A stretch of DNA of 64,000 nt, from the NCBI GenBank assembly GCA_001972305.1, contig BDDD01001600.1, positions 124,001 to 188,000 on the forward strand. The letters run 5' to 3'. The notes beneath the pieces are model-generated. The model saw only the letters and a list, made by a program, of their open reading frames with translations, made no database searches and was not told the DNA's origin. Source of the DNA: Cephalotus follicularis. Taxonomy: Eukaryota > Streptophyta > Magnoliopsida > Oxalidales > Cephalotaceae. Made by a program: the position numbers and the translations under genes. Of this stretch, positions 23,343-33,115 are shown one piece after another. The stretch's first letter is position 1; each line of letters starts with the position of its first letter.

Positions 23343-23823
23343 TCTTCATTTTCTGGGCTTGGCAGAGAAGGAAGACCATTAGTGGCTTGGCTTTGAGCAA
23401 AGCTTTGATACGTTATTAAGCCTATTTTGGTTATTGGGCCTTTATTGTTTAGCTTACCTTCGGTATTACTTTTGACATGACAGAGCAAGCGGCATTTCCC
23501 TTTGTGTCTTTTCACTTGCCGCGCATAATCTCTTCGTATACCGCATCTGACTTAATGGATTGATCTCAACTGTTTAATTCCGCAGAGATCTAATGGCGTG
23601 AAAACAATCCAGAGCCCTTTAAAAAGCGTTATCTTCTTAGGGAAGTCTCTTTACCTTCGTCTTCATCTAATTTTCAAAGGCTTTTGCTCTTCCAAGTTCT
23701 TCAATCTTCCCAAACTTCAAATCGATTTCCTTTCGAGTTTGCAAAAATCTCAGATGAGCTATTTCACCCTGTTTGTTTTGCAAAACCTGTTTAGGCATCT
23801 CTAGGATTTTTCTTCGGCTTCTG

Positions 23824-23883
<60 letters not shown>

Positions 23884-23901
23884 TCTTCGTAAGAGCTTCA
23901 A
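23343..23901 (+). promoter_or_regulatory. Region upstream of the antisense ORF, promoter-like
   Basis: Contains a TATA-like TTTAAAAA at about 23617-23624, a TC-rich stretch and then a (CT)n run leading to the ATG at 23902. This layout resembles a plant core promoter with a pyrimidine-rich leader, on the strand opposite the element's own transcription. Confidence 0.4.
23829..23876. repeat. (CT)n microsatellite
   Basis: About 24 uninterrupted CT units ending 25 bp before the antisense-ORF start codon. Confidence 0.95.
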
Positions 23902-24686
23902 ATGGCTAGGACCAAACAAACTACTAGACAAATCACTACTCCTGAAGAAGTGCACTGCGTGATAGGAGAGGTGACTATCGCCGAGCATCTTCTTGGTGCT
24001 GAGGAGGGCATGGACGCCACCGCTGTGGGCGGTCCCGACGTCGCCTCTACAGAAGCAAGGGCCCAAGTTTTTAGGACCCACTTCGATAAGAGTGTACTCG
24101 GCTGAGAAAAAGTGAAGGAGTTGGCCAGGAAATATTCCTTCCCGAGAGGCTTGGAGTTCTACCTTCCCCGAGATCCTAAGGAGACTACTGAAAGTAGACC
24201 TGGTCTCTTTGTGGTTTTTGAGGATTCTTTGACACACGGCTTGAGACTCCTGATACCATCCTTCACCACTGCTATTCTGAGCCATTTTCAAATTCATCCT
24301 TCACTGCTCCAGGTGCAATCTTGGGCCTTCATCGTGGGTTTTTTGGTGAAGTGCTTGGAGACGGGGGCGACCGCTACAGTGAGGCTCTTCAAGGAGTTCC
24401 ATTCTCTAGCTGCTTCTCCTGGCATACGCCGGTACTATTTTAAGTCTCGCGCTGGTCAGACCAAGAAGCTGCTGGTGGACCCTACGAAGTATGTCAAGGG
24501 CTGGAGGGAAGGTACTTCCTTGCCAAGAATCTCCCCGGGTTCACTCATCGCAAGTGGTGCGACACATTGGATATCGAACGCCTCAACCAGAGGTCAGTTT
24601 TGACTGCGGCAGAGAAGACATACCTGAAAAAGCTCTCTGGTCTTGAGCCAGAGGGGGTAAATCATACCTTATGGGAGGATCGTCTT
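23902..24686 (+). pseudogene. Tat antisense ORF, first part (plant transposon protein domain, PF04195-like)
   Basis: Starts with ATG in good context (CAAATGGC) and reads MARTKQTTRQ, identical to histone H3 at the first seven residues. The core (YSFPRGLEFYLP … FEDSLTHGLRLLIPSF … IHPSLLQVQSWAFIVGFLVKC) matches the 'putative plant gypsy-type transposon' domain found in antisense ORFs of Tat elements. The function of that family is unknown. A TGA at 24103-24105 and a frame change near 24515 break it. At 24686 it is cut by the chimeric insertion, after which the same frame resumes at 26652. Confidence 0.75.
24682..24686. other. Target-site duplication GTCTT, left copy
   Basis: GTCTT immediately before the TGTCACGCC start of the insertion; repeated at 26647-26651. 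Confidence 0.8.
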
Positions 24687-26173
24687 TGTCACGCCCCGAA
24701 CCCCAAGGTTGCCCTCAAGGCTCGACACGTGACAGGTCCAACCATAATATCCATACTATCCTTGGAAAGGCTATGAAATTTGAAACTTTAACACCACATG
24801 CATGCAAAAGATAACATCAACCCATATAGATAAGCCCATCCATAAAACATCATGCTATATATAAACATCTCATGCGCTGCCACAAGCCGGTAGGTCAATA
24901 GCTGAAAGTACAACTTGTCTCTTATACATATTAAAACCATAATACAAAGTAAAGGTCGGAGCTATGCTACTCGAAAGTCTCTTGTTGCTATTCCTCCTGT
25001 CTTCTATCCTGGAGTGTCACATGGACCAGAGCCTGACCCATTCCACATAGAGGGGAAATGGGTCAGTGACATAATGTCGTGTAGGCTATACAAATGCTAT
25101 GTAGTAAGATGCAGTAGATATAATAGTGTGCCATGAGATGCATCAGCATAATAGTGTGATATGCGTGCAATACAATAACTATGTGTGCATAGGGTAACAC
25201 TAGGCATATGATCAAAATGTCGATCTCCTGAGGGGGCAACGAGTCTACAATGGAGACCTGAAAGATCTGCTCACTACTATCCTATAAGGATTTGAAAAGA
25301 TCTACTCACTAACTATCCTGTGAGGACCTGAAAGATCTACTCACTAACTATCATGTGAGGACCTGAAAAGATCTACTCACTAACTATCCTGTGAGGACCT
25401 GAAAGATCTACTCACTAACTATCTTGTGAGGACCTGAAATATCTACTCACTAACTATCCTATAAGCCTCACGGGATAGTTAGTGAGTAGATCTTTCAGGT
25501 CCTCACAGTATAGTTAGTGAGTAGATCTTTCAAGTCCTCACAGGATAATTAGTGAGTAGATCTTTCAGGTCCTCACAGGATAGTAGCGAGTAGGTCTTTC
25601 AGGTCTCCATTGTATACTCGTTGCCCCCTCAGGAGATCGACATTTTGATCTTATGCATAGTGTTACCCTATGCACACATAGTTATTGTATTGCACGCATA
25701 TCACACTATTATGCTGATGCATCTAATGGCACACTATTATATTTGCTGCATCTCACTGCATAGCATTTGTATAGCTTACACGACATTATGTCGCTGACCC
25801 ATTTCCCATGTATGTGTAATGGGTCAGGCTCAGGTCCAGGTGACACTCCAGGATAGAAGACAGGAGGAATAGCAGCACAAGACTTTCGAGTAGCATAGCT
25901 CTAACCTTTACTTTGTATTATGGTTTTAATATGTATAAGAGATAAGTTGTACTTTCAGCTATTGACCTGCCGACTTGTAACAGCGTATGAGATGTTTATA
26001 TATAGCATGGTGTTTTATGGATGGGCTTATCTATATGGGTTGATGTTATCTTTCGCATGCATGTGGTGTTAAAGTTTCAAATTTCATAGCCTTTCCAAGG
26101 ATAGTATGGATATTATGGTTGGACCTGCCACATGTCGAGCCTTAACGGCAACCTTGGGGTTTGGGGCGTGACA
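24687..26173. repeat. 1.49-kb inverted repeat (two opposed LTR copies)
   Basis: Arms of about 0.7-0.78 kb, near 95% similar by eye, meet at about 25467 in a minisatellite. Outer ends are TGTCACGCCCC and GGGGCGTGACA. The right arm reads as a Tekay-like LTR in plus orientation. The left arm has about two more minisatellite units than the right. Confidence 0.85.
25255..25605. repeat. ~35-bp minisatellite in inverted halves
   Basis: The unit GACCTGAAAGATCTACTCAC plus TAACTATCCTGTGAG occurs about six times to 25463 and then about four times in reverse complement. Confidence 0.85.
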
Positions 26174-26180
26174 GCATGAG

Positions 26181-26192
26181 TGGTATCAGAGC
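26181..26192 (+). other. Primer-binding site for initiator Met-tRNA
   Basis: TGGTATCAGAGC, seven bases after the palindrome's TGACA end; the standard PBS of Cassandra and of Tekay-type elements. Confidence 0.8.
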
Positions 26193-26248
26193 CAGACCCC
26201 CTCCAGTAGATGTGGTTCGGGGATGAACCAGACGGAAGCTGGTGGGCC

Positions 26249-26646
26249 TGTGACACCCCGCTTAAGAGTGGGCAAGGAGACAGAGCTCTCCATGAGATGA
26301 AGCCATCCTAAGGAAAGAGCTATCCAAGCCATCCTAAGGAAAGAGCTATCCATGAGATAAAGCCGCCCTTGTGACAGGAATGAACCGGATCCATCGAAAT
26401 GGAGAAAAGTATGGTTGTTCTATATAAGAAATGATCGTAGAACCTAATCATATGAAACGCCTTTTGATGGAGTGGCTGAGAAGTTAGTGGAAACTCCAAG
26501 GTTAAGCATGCTGTGCTCAGGGCACCGGGATGGGTGACCTCCTGGGAAGTCTGACCAATCCATCAAGTAGGACAAAACAATGATGGACCACGTACGTGGG
26601 ACAAAAGCAGACAATTTCTCATGTGGTTAAGGATTGGGTAGTTACA
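26249..26646 (+). repeat. Cassandra-like LTR carrying a 5S rRNA-derived segment
   Basis: Starts TGTGACACCCCGCTTAAG and ends GGGTAGTTACA. It contains a 5S-like block and the downstream ACAAAAGCAGACAATTTCTC resembling Cassandra's 'AAAGCGGACAAT' segment. Cassandra TRIMs use the internal 5S-type Pol III promoter. Confidence 0.75.
26492..26550 (+). promoter_or_regulatory. 5S rRNA-like Pol III promoter segment
   Basis: AACTCCAAGGTTAAGCATGC corresponds to 5S 'AACTCCGAAGTTAAGCGTGC' (box A/intermediate element), and GGATGGGTGACCTCCTGGGA to the 5S box C region, with the usual spacing shortened or altered by 'TGTGCTCAGGGCACC'. This is a fragment, not a 5S gene. Confidence 0.75.
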
Positions 26647-26651
26647 GTCTT
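26647..26651. other. Target-site duplication GTCTT, right copy
   Basis: Matches 24682-24686 exactly. Confidence 0.8.
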
Positions 26652-26973
26652 CACCGGGTCAGGATAAGCATATCCCCCAGTCGGCGAAATCTCTTGGATG
26701 ATGAGGAGGAGATCCTAGTGGGGATAGATAGCCGAGAAGAACCTGATGCTTGGCTCATGACCGAGGGAGAAAGCTGTATTAAGCCTTCGTCTTCTCCTAT
26801 GCTTCTGATGTCTTCATTCTTTTTGTTCAATTTCCATTTTTGCCATTCATGCTTTTGACTAAGTGTTTTTTGTTGTTCTCTGCAACAATGGCTTCTTGCC
26901 GATCTTCAACTGACATCTTGAGGGCTGCCATAGAGAAAAACAAGGCTGCTGCCGAGGAGGAGAGGCAGAGAGC
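26652..26973 (+). pseudogene. Tat antisense ORF, second part
   Basis: Continues the frame of 23902-24686 with LLDDEEEILVGIDSREEPD to about 26780. It then passes a pyrimidine-rich, intron-like stretch, and resumes near 26888 with a basic/acidic helix (DILRAAIEKNKAAAEEERQR). It is cut at 26973 by the solo LTR; the same helix (AEKRAAEEAAAAVE) resumes beyond 29370. Confidence 0.65.
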
Positions 26974-28174
26974 TGTCACACCCCGTTTTTCAAAACAACA
27001 TATATAAAGATATCAGTTAATAATCCAGCATTTAACAATAATCCAAAACAATCAAACTTTAAAACTTGGTGAAGCATTCACATACTGGATTATTAAGTCT
27101 CCACATGTAGCCCATACTACATGCGTACAAGTACAACACAAGTTATATGTTACATGTATGAAATGTAAATATAACATAACGGAGTATGATTATTACAATT
27201 TAACATTAAAAACCTTAAGAAAAGAGAAGCCTTCAAAGGACGGCTTCAGCAGTCAACTCCACTTTGCCTCGTCAATCTGAAATAGTAGGTATTAGCCGTT
27301 GTCCTCACTTGGCTAAGTAGGAAATATGCATGACAATGAATATAAGATGCAATCATGCATTATAGTTTATCATTTTGAAAACAGTTAATATATATGACGA
27401 TATATAAACAATCATGACAAATGGCTACACTCATTCATGTATCAATCATACCGCACAAGGGTACAAACAATCAATCACTTTGTCCGAAGACCACTGGTGG
27501 GTGTCATCTCGTGCTGCCTCCTAGCCCAACCGATGCACCACCCAACTATCACCATACACTCCGATGAGGATAGAAAGGGTAAACACTATTGCCGGCACTT
27601 GGTGGGCAATCACTCACTCACGATCTGCATTGCAGATAATTCGGTGTATAAGCAAGAGCCAACTCCCGGCACATCCGTTCACCGCCGTAGTCTAGTGACC
27701 CACTCCGATCACTAAACCATCAGCTTCACTTCAATCACAAACAATTCAATGATATTACATAGGTAATGTAATAAAACAGCATTCTTGTTTCTAGAGAAAC
27801 AGTAAAACACTTTCAATAGGTTCTCATTAGAGAGACTTGAACATTTTAACACTTGCACTTTGGAAATCACTTGAAACAATAGTATTTATGAAATACTTTG
27901 ATAGATATTAAATACCTATAGCAGTAGCAATAACATTTGCATAGCAGCAGCAATAACATGGCATAACAGTAGCAATTCAAGGACTTAACCATGAACAAGG
28001 TACCCTAACTAGCAATGTATGCAATCAACAAGGTTGCATGGATCATTAGGTTCCGGATATTTCTATTATACATAGCAGGGGTTGATTATTGGAATCATCC
28101 CTTATAGAAGTTAGTACAATTACAGTTCATTCAGCCCAAACAGTACCTATCAGAGGCTAAAATATCACTCAACA

Positions 28175-28324
28175 GTCGACTGTTTCCATTACCAGTCGAC
28201 TGATTCCTTAAACAGTCGGCTATTACACAAGAATAGTCAACTGGTTACCTTGAGTAGTCGACTGTTTACACTTAACAGTCGGCTGTCTACATTGAGTAGT
28301 AGACTGTTATCCAAGGCAGTCGAC
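28175..28324. repeat. Eight CAGTCGACTG-type palindromes at 20-21 bp spacing
   Basis: Core hexamers (GTCGAC or a near variant) start at 28175, 28195, 28215, 28236, 28257, 28278, 28299 and 28319: intervals 20, 20, 21, 21, 21, 21, 20. Confidence 0.9.
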
Positions 28325-29071
28325 TGCTCTTGCCCAGATTATCGTTCCCAGCAGAACAGAAAAACAGAGCATGCTTTATAACAATTCAATTCACTCCAAT
28401 TCAACATGCAATCAAATACAGACCATCTTACACGATATGCATGCTATATATTTCATAATCATGTCAAAGTTCCTACCTCAATTCGCTATCCCGGAATCAA
28501 ATTGGAATTGATTCTTCTCTTTGAGTTCCAACACACTTCAATCCAACTCAATTTCAACAATCCAGCAATTAAAGTTATAGATTCATGTTGACAGTAGGTA
28601 TAAAATGAAAATCAGTGGTTATACCTAACTGATTAACTATAACATCAACATTGAATCGATTCAGAAGCTTACCAATTAACATAAAGCTTCAAGACTACAC
28701 TTGGAACTCCTTATTCAACATGCAACCACTATGGCATACGATTCTCTCCTTCCCAGGTGATTTCCAACCTCTCAATTCACTCACATGACATCTGATATAA
28801 AGGAACTGTATTCCAGTAACCATTTACAGCCATTAACTCAAGGTTTCAACCTTTTCTCTTCTCTCTCACCACTTACTATTTTGTTTCTTCTTGCAGGTTA
28901 CATTGACTCAAGACACACACAGAGGACACTAATGCATCAGTGTAGGCAGTTGGTGACACGTTCTATGCCACGTTTCTTAGCAATTCTCGCCAGCCAACAC
29001 CTGTCCAAGCTGAAGACACGCCTGTCCTATTTCATGCAACACGTATCAGGACATCTGTCTGTGTCCTAACA

Positions 29072-29191
29072 GTTGACTGCTTCATGTGGACAGTCGGCTG
29101 TTCATTCATAGTCATCCAGTCGAATGTTTCTCTAACAGTCGGCTGTTGCTACCTCAAGTTGCCTAGTAGACTGTTTTACCAAACAGTTGGC
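29072..29191. repeat. Second CAGTCGACTG-type palindrome cluster
   Basis: Core variants start at 29072, 29093, 29119, 29138, 29166 and 29186; spacing is looser (21, 26, 19, 28, 20). Confidence 0.75.
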
Positions 29192-29365
29192 TGGTGGTAA
29201 ACCCTCTTTTGAGTCAATGTCATACAACTAGCTTTCACATTAATTCAGTACTAACACATTGCTCAATTAAAGGCAATTAAGCATAAATTCTCAGTTTAAT
29301 GTATACTTTATTCATTAATGATACAATATACATCGAAATTAAAATTGTGGGTATTACATGTAAAA

Positions 29366-30610
29366 GACTGCCGAGATGGCAGAGAAGAGAGCGGCTGAGG
29401 AGGCTGCTGCTGCTGTTGAGACCGAGGCTGAGGCTGCTAGGGCCAGGACTGCCCGTAGTAAGCGAATTCCTGAAGACCAACCACATCTTCCATCCAAAAA
29501 GAAAGAAAAGAGAAGGAGAGATGGGGAAGGCTCTTCTAGGGAAAATGCTCCCAATGTGGCTCCTCGGAACCCTACCGGCCTTGGTGTGCCTGTAAATATT
29601 GGCCGAGTAGGAGAGCAGCTCGAGGTGATCGGTAACTCAGGTGTTAGCTTGAGCACTCCAGGGGCGCCAATCCAACTCGGTAGGTTGTGCCTCCTTCTTT
29701 CCGAGATGGAGGTGAGAAAGGATTATACTGTCAACCAGCGTTGGACCCATCTCTGTTAAAGCAACATTAGGGTATATAACTTCACCCTATTTTTGTTTTT
29801 TAACTAGACTCTTTACTTTTCCCTTTTAACTTTGATCTTCCCCTGCCAGGCTCTAAATGATGCCTATATACTGCTAGAAAATGCCAAGGATGACTATGAG
29901 CTCATCGACCAGCTTCACCCTGAGTTTGCCGAACTCAAGAAGTAGACTGATGCTACTCGCGCCCAGCTGGAGGAGGTTCGTACTGCTCAGGAGTCTATCT
30001 TGGAGGAGAAGAGGCAAGCTCTCAAAGAGTTGGAAAGGTGATGAGGGAAAATGAGGTAGCAATTAACTACAACATCAAGCTTCAGGATCAGTTGAAGGCT
30101 ACGGAGGAGAAGCTCTTCAAGCTCCAAGAGATGGAGGCCGCTCAGACCGAAGCAGTAGTAGATAGAGCCCTCAAGGATTTCAAAGCTTCTTCAGAGTTCC
30201 AAGATGCTCTAGTTAAGGCTGTGGATGACTTCAACGCTTCTCAAAGTTTTGAGGATGAGGTCCTTAAGGAGTCCGCGATTCTTTATCGTAGGGGCTTTTA
30301 TATTTGCTGCAACCTAGTGGCTCGCCAACTGGAGGTTTCTCTGGATTCCATCATTTGTCGCCTGGCATTGACCAAGTTTGACTTCTTTCCCGAGGGTGTT
30401 GATACAAAGGAAGAGGAAGCTCTCCTCGCCTTCGAGGAACAAGAATGTTCAGCTCGGGAAGTTGAGGAGCTACAAAGTACGGAGCACTCAAGTGCCATTG
30501 TTCCACACTCTAGAGCTGCCATAGATGTTGTCTTGAACCCTCCTATCCTGAACTTCCAAATGCCTTCTTCTTCTCATGTAGACGTCCCTTCAGAGGACGA
30601 TGATGTATAA
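29366..30610 (+). pseudogene. Tat antisense ORF, third part (coiled coil, acidic C-terminus)
   Basis: Resumes with an Ala/Glu-rich helix (RAAEEAAAAVETEAEAARA) and a basic nuclear-localisation-like run (KKKEKRRRDGE, about 29498-29528). A probable intron follows, ending CCCTGCCAG at 29849. Then comes a long heptad-like segment (about 29850-30250) and a mixed C-terminus ending VPSEDDDV at 30610. Stops at 29945 and 30040 and a frame change break it. The plus-strand splice signals suggest the ORF was transcribed antisense to the element. Confidence 0.65.
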
Positions 30611-31742
30611 ATTCTCTTTTTGTAACTTGAACTTTTTGTAACTCTTGCACTTAGCAATAAAATTAAATTCCTGCTTCATTTGAGCTTTTGGGATTTCCTT
30701 AGGAATTTTTACTTAGTCTATCTTATTTGTAACTTCTTTTATAATGGTCTGATATTTTTTAGACTAAGTTACCTAAGCTTTCTAGTCCTCTTAGGACACT
30801 TTGTATCAAAGCGCTTAGGCATAGATACTTGATCATTGCGAGTTCTTACGTGTTCGCTGATCAAGGTTTGTTTCTGGTCGAACAAGTTCTTATGGGTTTG
30901 CCGATCATGATCTCGTCTGGTCCGATACTTTTCAGACTAGGTCCACTGAGCTTTCTAGCCCTCATGAGGGCACTTGTATCAAAGCGCTCAACCGACGAAC
31001 TTGACCGTTGCGAGTTCTTATGGGTTCGCCTCTCAATATACGATATTGGTCTGGTCTGTCAAGTTCTTATGGGTTGGCAGACCAGAATTTGCTCCCTTGG
31101 GAGTCTTTTTTTATTGCTTCCTTAGAAGTCTTTTGTTGATTGCTCCTCTAATGAGAATCTTTTATTGAGCTTGTACAAAAGCTTTAAGTGCTCCTTTAAT
31201 TGAGTCTTAGGTGCTCCTCTGATGGGAGTCTTTTCTAATTGCCCCCATTAGGGGTCTTTCTCGGACTACTCCCTTAGGAAGTCTTCTCTGACGTTCCCTT
31301 AGAAACCTTCTCAGGTTTTCCCTCAGGAACCTTCTCGGATTGCTCCCTTAGGAGTCTTCTCGGATTGCTTCCTTAGGAGTATTCTCGGGTTCTTCCTTAG
31401 GAACCTTCTCGGATTGCTCCCTTGGGAGTCTTCTCTGACGTTGTATCAAGGACTTGCCCTGATCACTCCCATGGGAGTTTTTCTATTGCAAAGTCAGAAA
31501 AGATTCTCTTAAAGTAAACTTTTCTTTTATTAAATGCGTTAAACATTTGTACATACTTCATGTTGAGGACTAGGTGAATACATCTCTATTTTTCTCAAGG
31601 AATGTTATTAGTTCCTCTTTCTCCACCACTTCTCGGTCGTGGACCGTTCTTTAAAAAATAGTATGGATCACTCCTCTGACTTTTTGCACTTCTTCATGTT
31701 GCGGAGCTTCTTCTTTGAGCCATTTCCTTCTCCGAGGAGCGT
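30611..31742 (-). other. Non-coding Tat interior with tandem repeats
   Basis: No ORF. 30780-31085 contains imperfect repeats of a ~100-bp unit with GATCATTGCGAGTTCTTA / GGTTCGCC and AAGCGCTTAG / AAGCGCTCAA motifs. 31600-31742 on the minus strand has a gypsy linker-like coding remnant. The pol that should precede this point is missing. Confidence 0.55.
31200..31470. repeat. Minisatellite of ~25-bp units
   Basis: Repeats of the form TTGCTCCCTTAGGAGTCTTC / CCTTAGGAACCTTCTCGGAT occur about ten times. Confidence 0.8.
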
Positions 31743-31901
31743 TGTTTAGCAAAAAAAAAATGTTATTTTAAATGATCTATTTGTTATATTTTTATGCTTG
31801 GATCAGATTACTTGGGTTGTTTTTATTGGATTTGCAGGTACAAAGACTAAAGTATCAAACTATAGTGAAATGGGTACAAAATGAGCAAATTACAGAACAA
31901 A

Positions 31902-32090
31902 GCATCGACGCCTAGATTTAAAGCGTCGACGCTTACATACAAAGCGCGAGTGGTTAATAGAAAAGTGTCGACGCTTTGTCCATACTGTTGACGCTTAACA
32001 CTCAAGCGCGGAACGAGCCTGCATTCATGTTACCAAAGCGTCAACGCCAAGTGCACAAACCGACGACGCTTTCAACGAAAGCGACGACGC
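31902..32090. repeat. Phased GTCGAC-core palindrome array, 5' LTR
   Basis: Sites start at 31902, 31923 (perfect GCGTCGACGC), 31944 (degenerate), 31965, 31985, 32006 (degenerate), 32038, 32060 and 32081; spacing is mainly 20-22 bp. Confidence 0.85.
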
Positions 32091-32697
32091 TTACGGCGAC
32101 AACAAAAATGGAAAGTTTCAGATTTTTTCTAATTTTGTAACTAGGTTATTTTCTTTCCATTTTTTAGCAGTTTTGTAAGTATAAATACATTATAAGGCCA
32201 GCCATAACAGTGTGTACAAGCTAATGACAAGCTTTGTAGCCGCCTTCTTCTTCTTCAAGTTTTGTTAGCTTATTTACAATGTTTAGTAGCTAAACTCTCA
32301 AGGTTTTTAGGGTTAGAACAAAACCTAGATTGTATTGATTCAACTCCATTAATAAAATCCTTGAATTTTTGATTTGTTCTTCAATTATTTGCCTTTACAC
32401 ACACTTTGTTTGTCTGATTAAAATCCACAAACACTTTGTCGGTAAATAAGAACATTGTTGAATGAATGGTTTTTAACGCAATCAATGGAGTCTACTCATA
32501 CAGTTTGTCACTCCGAACACACTCTGTATAGACCTAGCATGTCTACTCATAAGATTTATCCCCGCTGCCACACTCCGTATAGACCTAGCATGACTACTCA
32601 TATGATTTGTCATCACAGTCGCACTCTGTATCGACCTAGCTGCCGTTGGTTATAAAGGTTCGATCAATCAAGTAAGTGAGTTGTTAAATATAATCTA

Positions 32698-32982
32698 GGG
32701 TAAAATACAAAAACCCCCATGAGGTTTGGACTCGTTAAGACTTTGCCCCCTCTATTTTCAAATATTACAAAACCCCCCCAGGTTTGAGTCCGTTTGACCA
32801 TTGACCCCCTCAAGTTTGAGTCCATTTAACGATTAATCCCCTAAGATTTGAGTCTGTTTAACGATTAACCCCCTTTATTGTAAACATAAATTGTAAGTTA
32901 ATGGGGTATATGTAATATTTGAAAATACAGAGAGTTAAGTGTTATCGAGTTTAAATCTCAATGGGTTTTTTGTATTTTACCC
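32698..32982. mobile_element. 285-bp MITE in the 5' LTR, 9-bp target duplication
   Basis: Ends are GGGTAAAATACAAAAACCC and GGGTTTTTTGTATTTTACCC. TATAATCTA flanks both sides (32689-32697 and 32983-32991). It is absent from the matching place in the 3' LTR (about 41373), proving insertion after the retrotransposon. The centre has three ~33-bp tandem units (TTTGAGTCCGTTTGACCATT and variants). The 9-bp duplication suggests Mutator mobilisation. Confidence 0.9.
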
Positions 32983-33115
32983 TATAATCTATGGTGCGTT
33001 TTTATTCCTTAAAACCACTTTTATCTTGCATATTTTATTCACCGTTATTTATTGATTTGTTAATTAATAGATTGCATGCTTTAATTTTCGTTAGATTTCA
33101 ATTCAGAAACATTAA

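Larger units (their letters stand above)
24687..26646. mobile_element. Chimeric LTR insertion: palindromic LTR pair plus Cassandra-like 3' half
   Basis: Bounded by GTCTT on both sides, which fits one integration event. Inside, left to right: a 1.49-kb inverted repeat (24687-26173) whose ends are LTR termini (TGTCACGCCCCGAACCCC and its counterpart GGGTTTGGGGCGTGACA), a Met-tRNA PBS (26181), a ~55-bp internal domain, and a 398-bp LTR starting TGTGACACCCCGC that contains a 5S rRNA-like segment, as in the TRIM element Cassandra. The left LTR is thus not a copy of the right LTR. Removing the insertion restores the host antisense-ORF frame. Confidence 0.75.
26974..29358 (-). repeat. Solo LTR (~2.4 kb) inside the antisense ORF
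   Basis: On the plus strand it starts TGTCACACCCCG and ends GTGGGTATTACA; on the minus strand it is TGTAATACCCAC…CGGGGTGTGACA, the terminal style of Tekay/Del LTRs. No coding capacity, PBS or PPT. The antisense-ORF coiled-coil region stops at its left edge and resumes just past its right edge. A perfect 5-bp duplication was not found (AGAGC against TGTAA). It holds two arrays of CAGTCGACTG-type palindromes. Confidence 0.7.

Noticed and set aside
26181..26192. Part of a tRNA gene
   Set aside because: It is just the 12-base complement to the initiator tRNA 3' end; no cloverleaf surrounds it.
26492..26550. A 5S rRNA gene
   Set aside because: Only about 60 nt resemble 5S, the spacing is altered, and it is embedded in an LTR with TG...CA ends and a target duplication.
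27437..27715. 92-codon plus-strand ORF
   Set aside because: It lies within the solo LTR and its composition follows non-coding LTR sequence.
28175..28324. Regular short repeats resembling a CRISPR array
   Set aside because: The genome is eukaryotic, the repeated part is only about 10 bp and palindromic, and spacers are about 10 bp; it lies inside an LTR.
29299..29656. Overlapping 98- and 100-codon ORFs
   Set aside because: These are other-frame readings of the antisense-ORF coiled-coil region.
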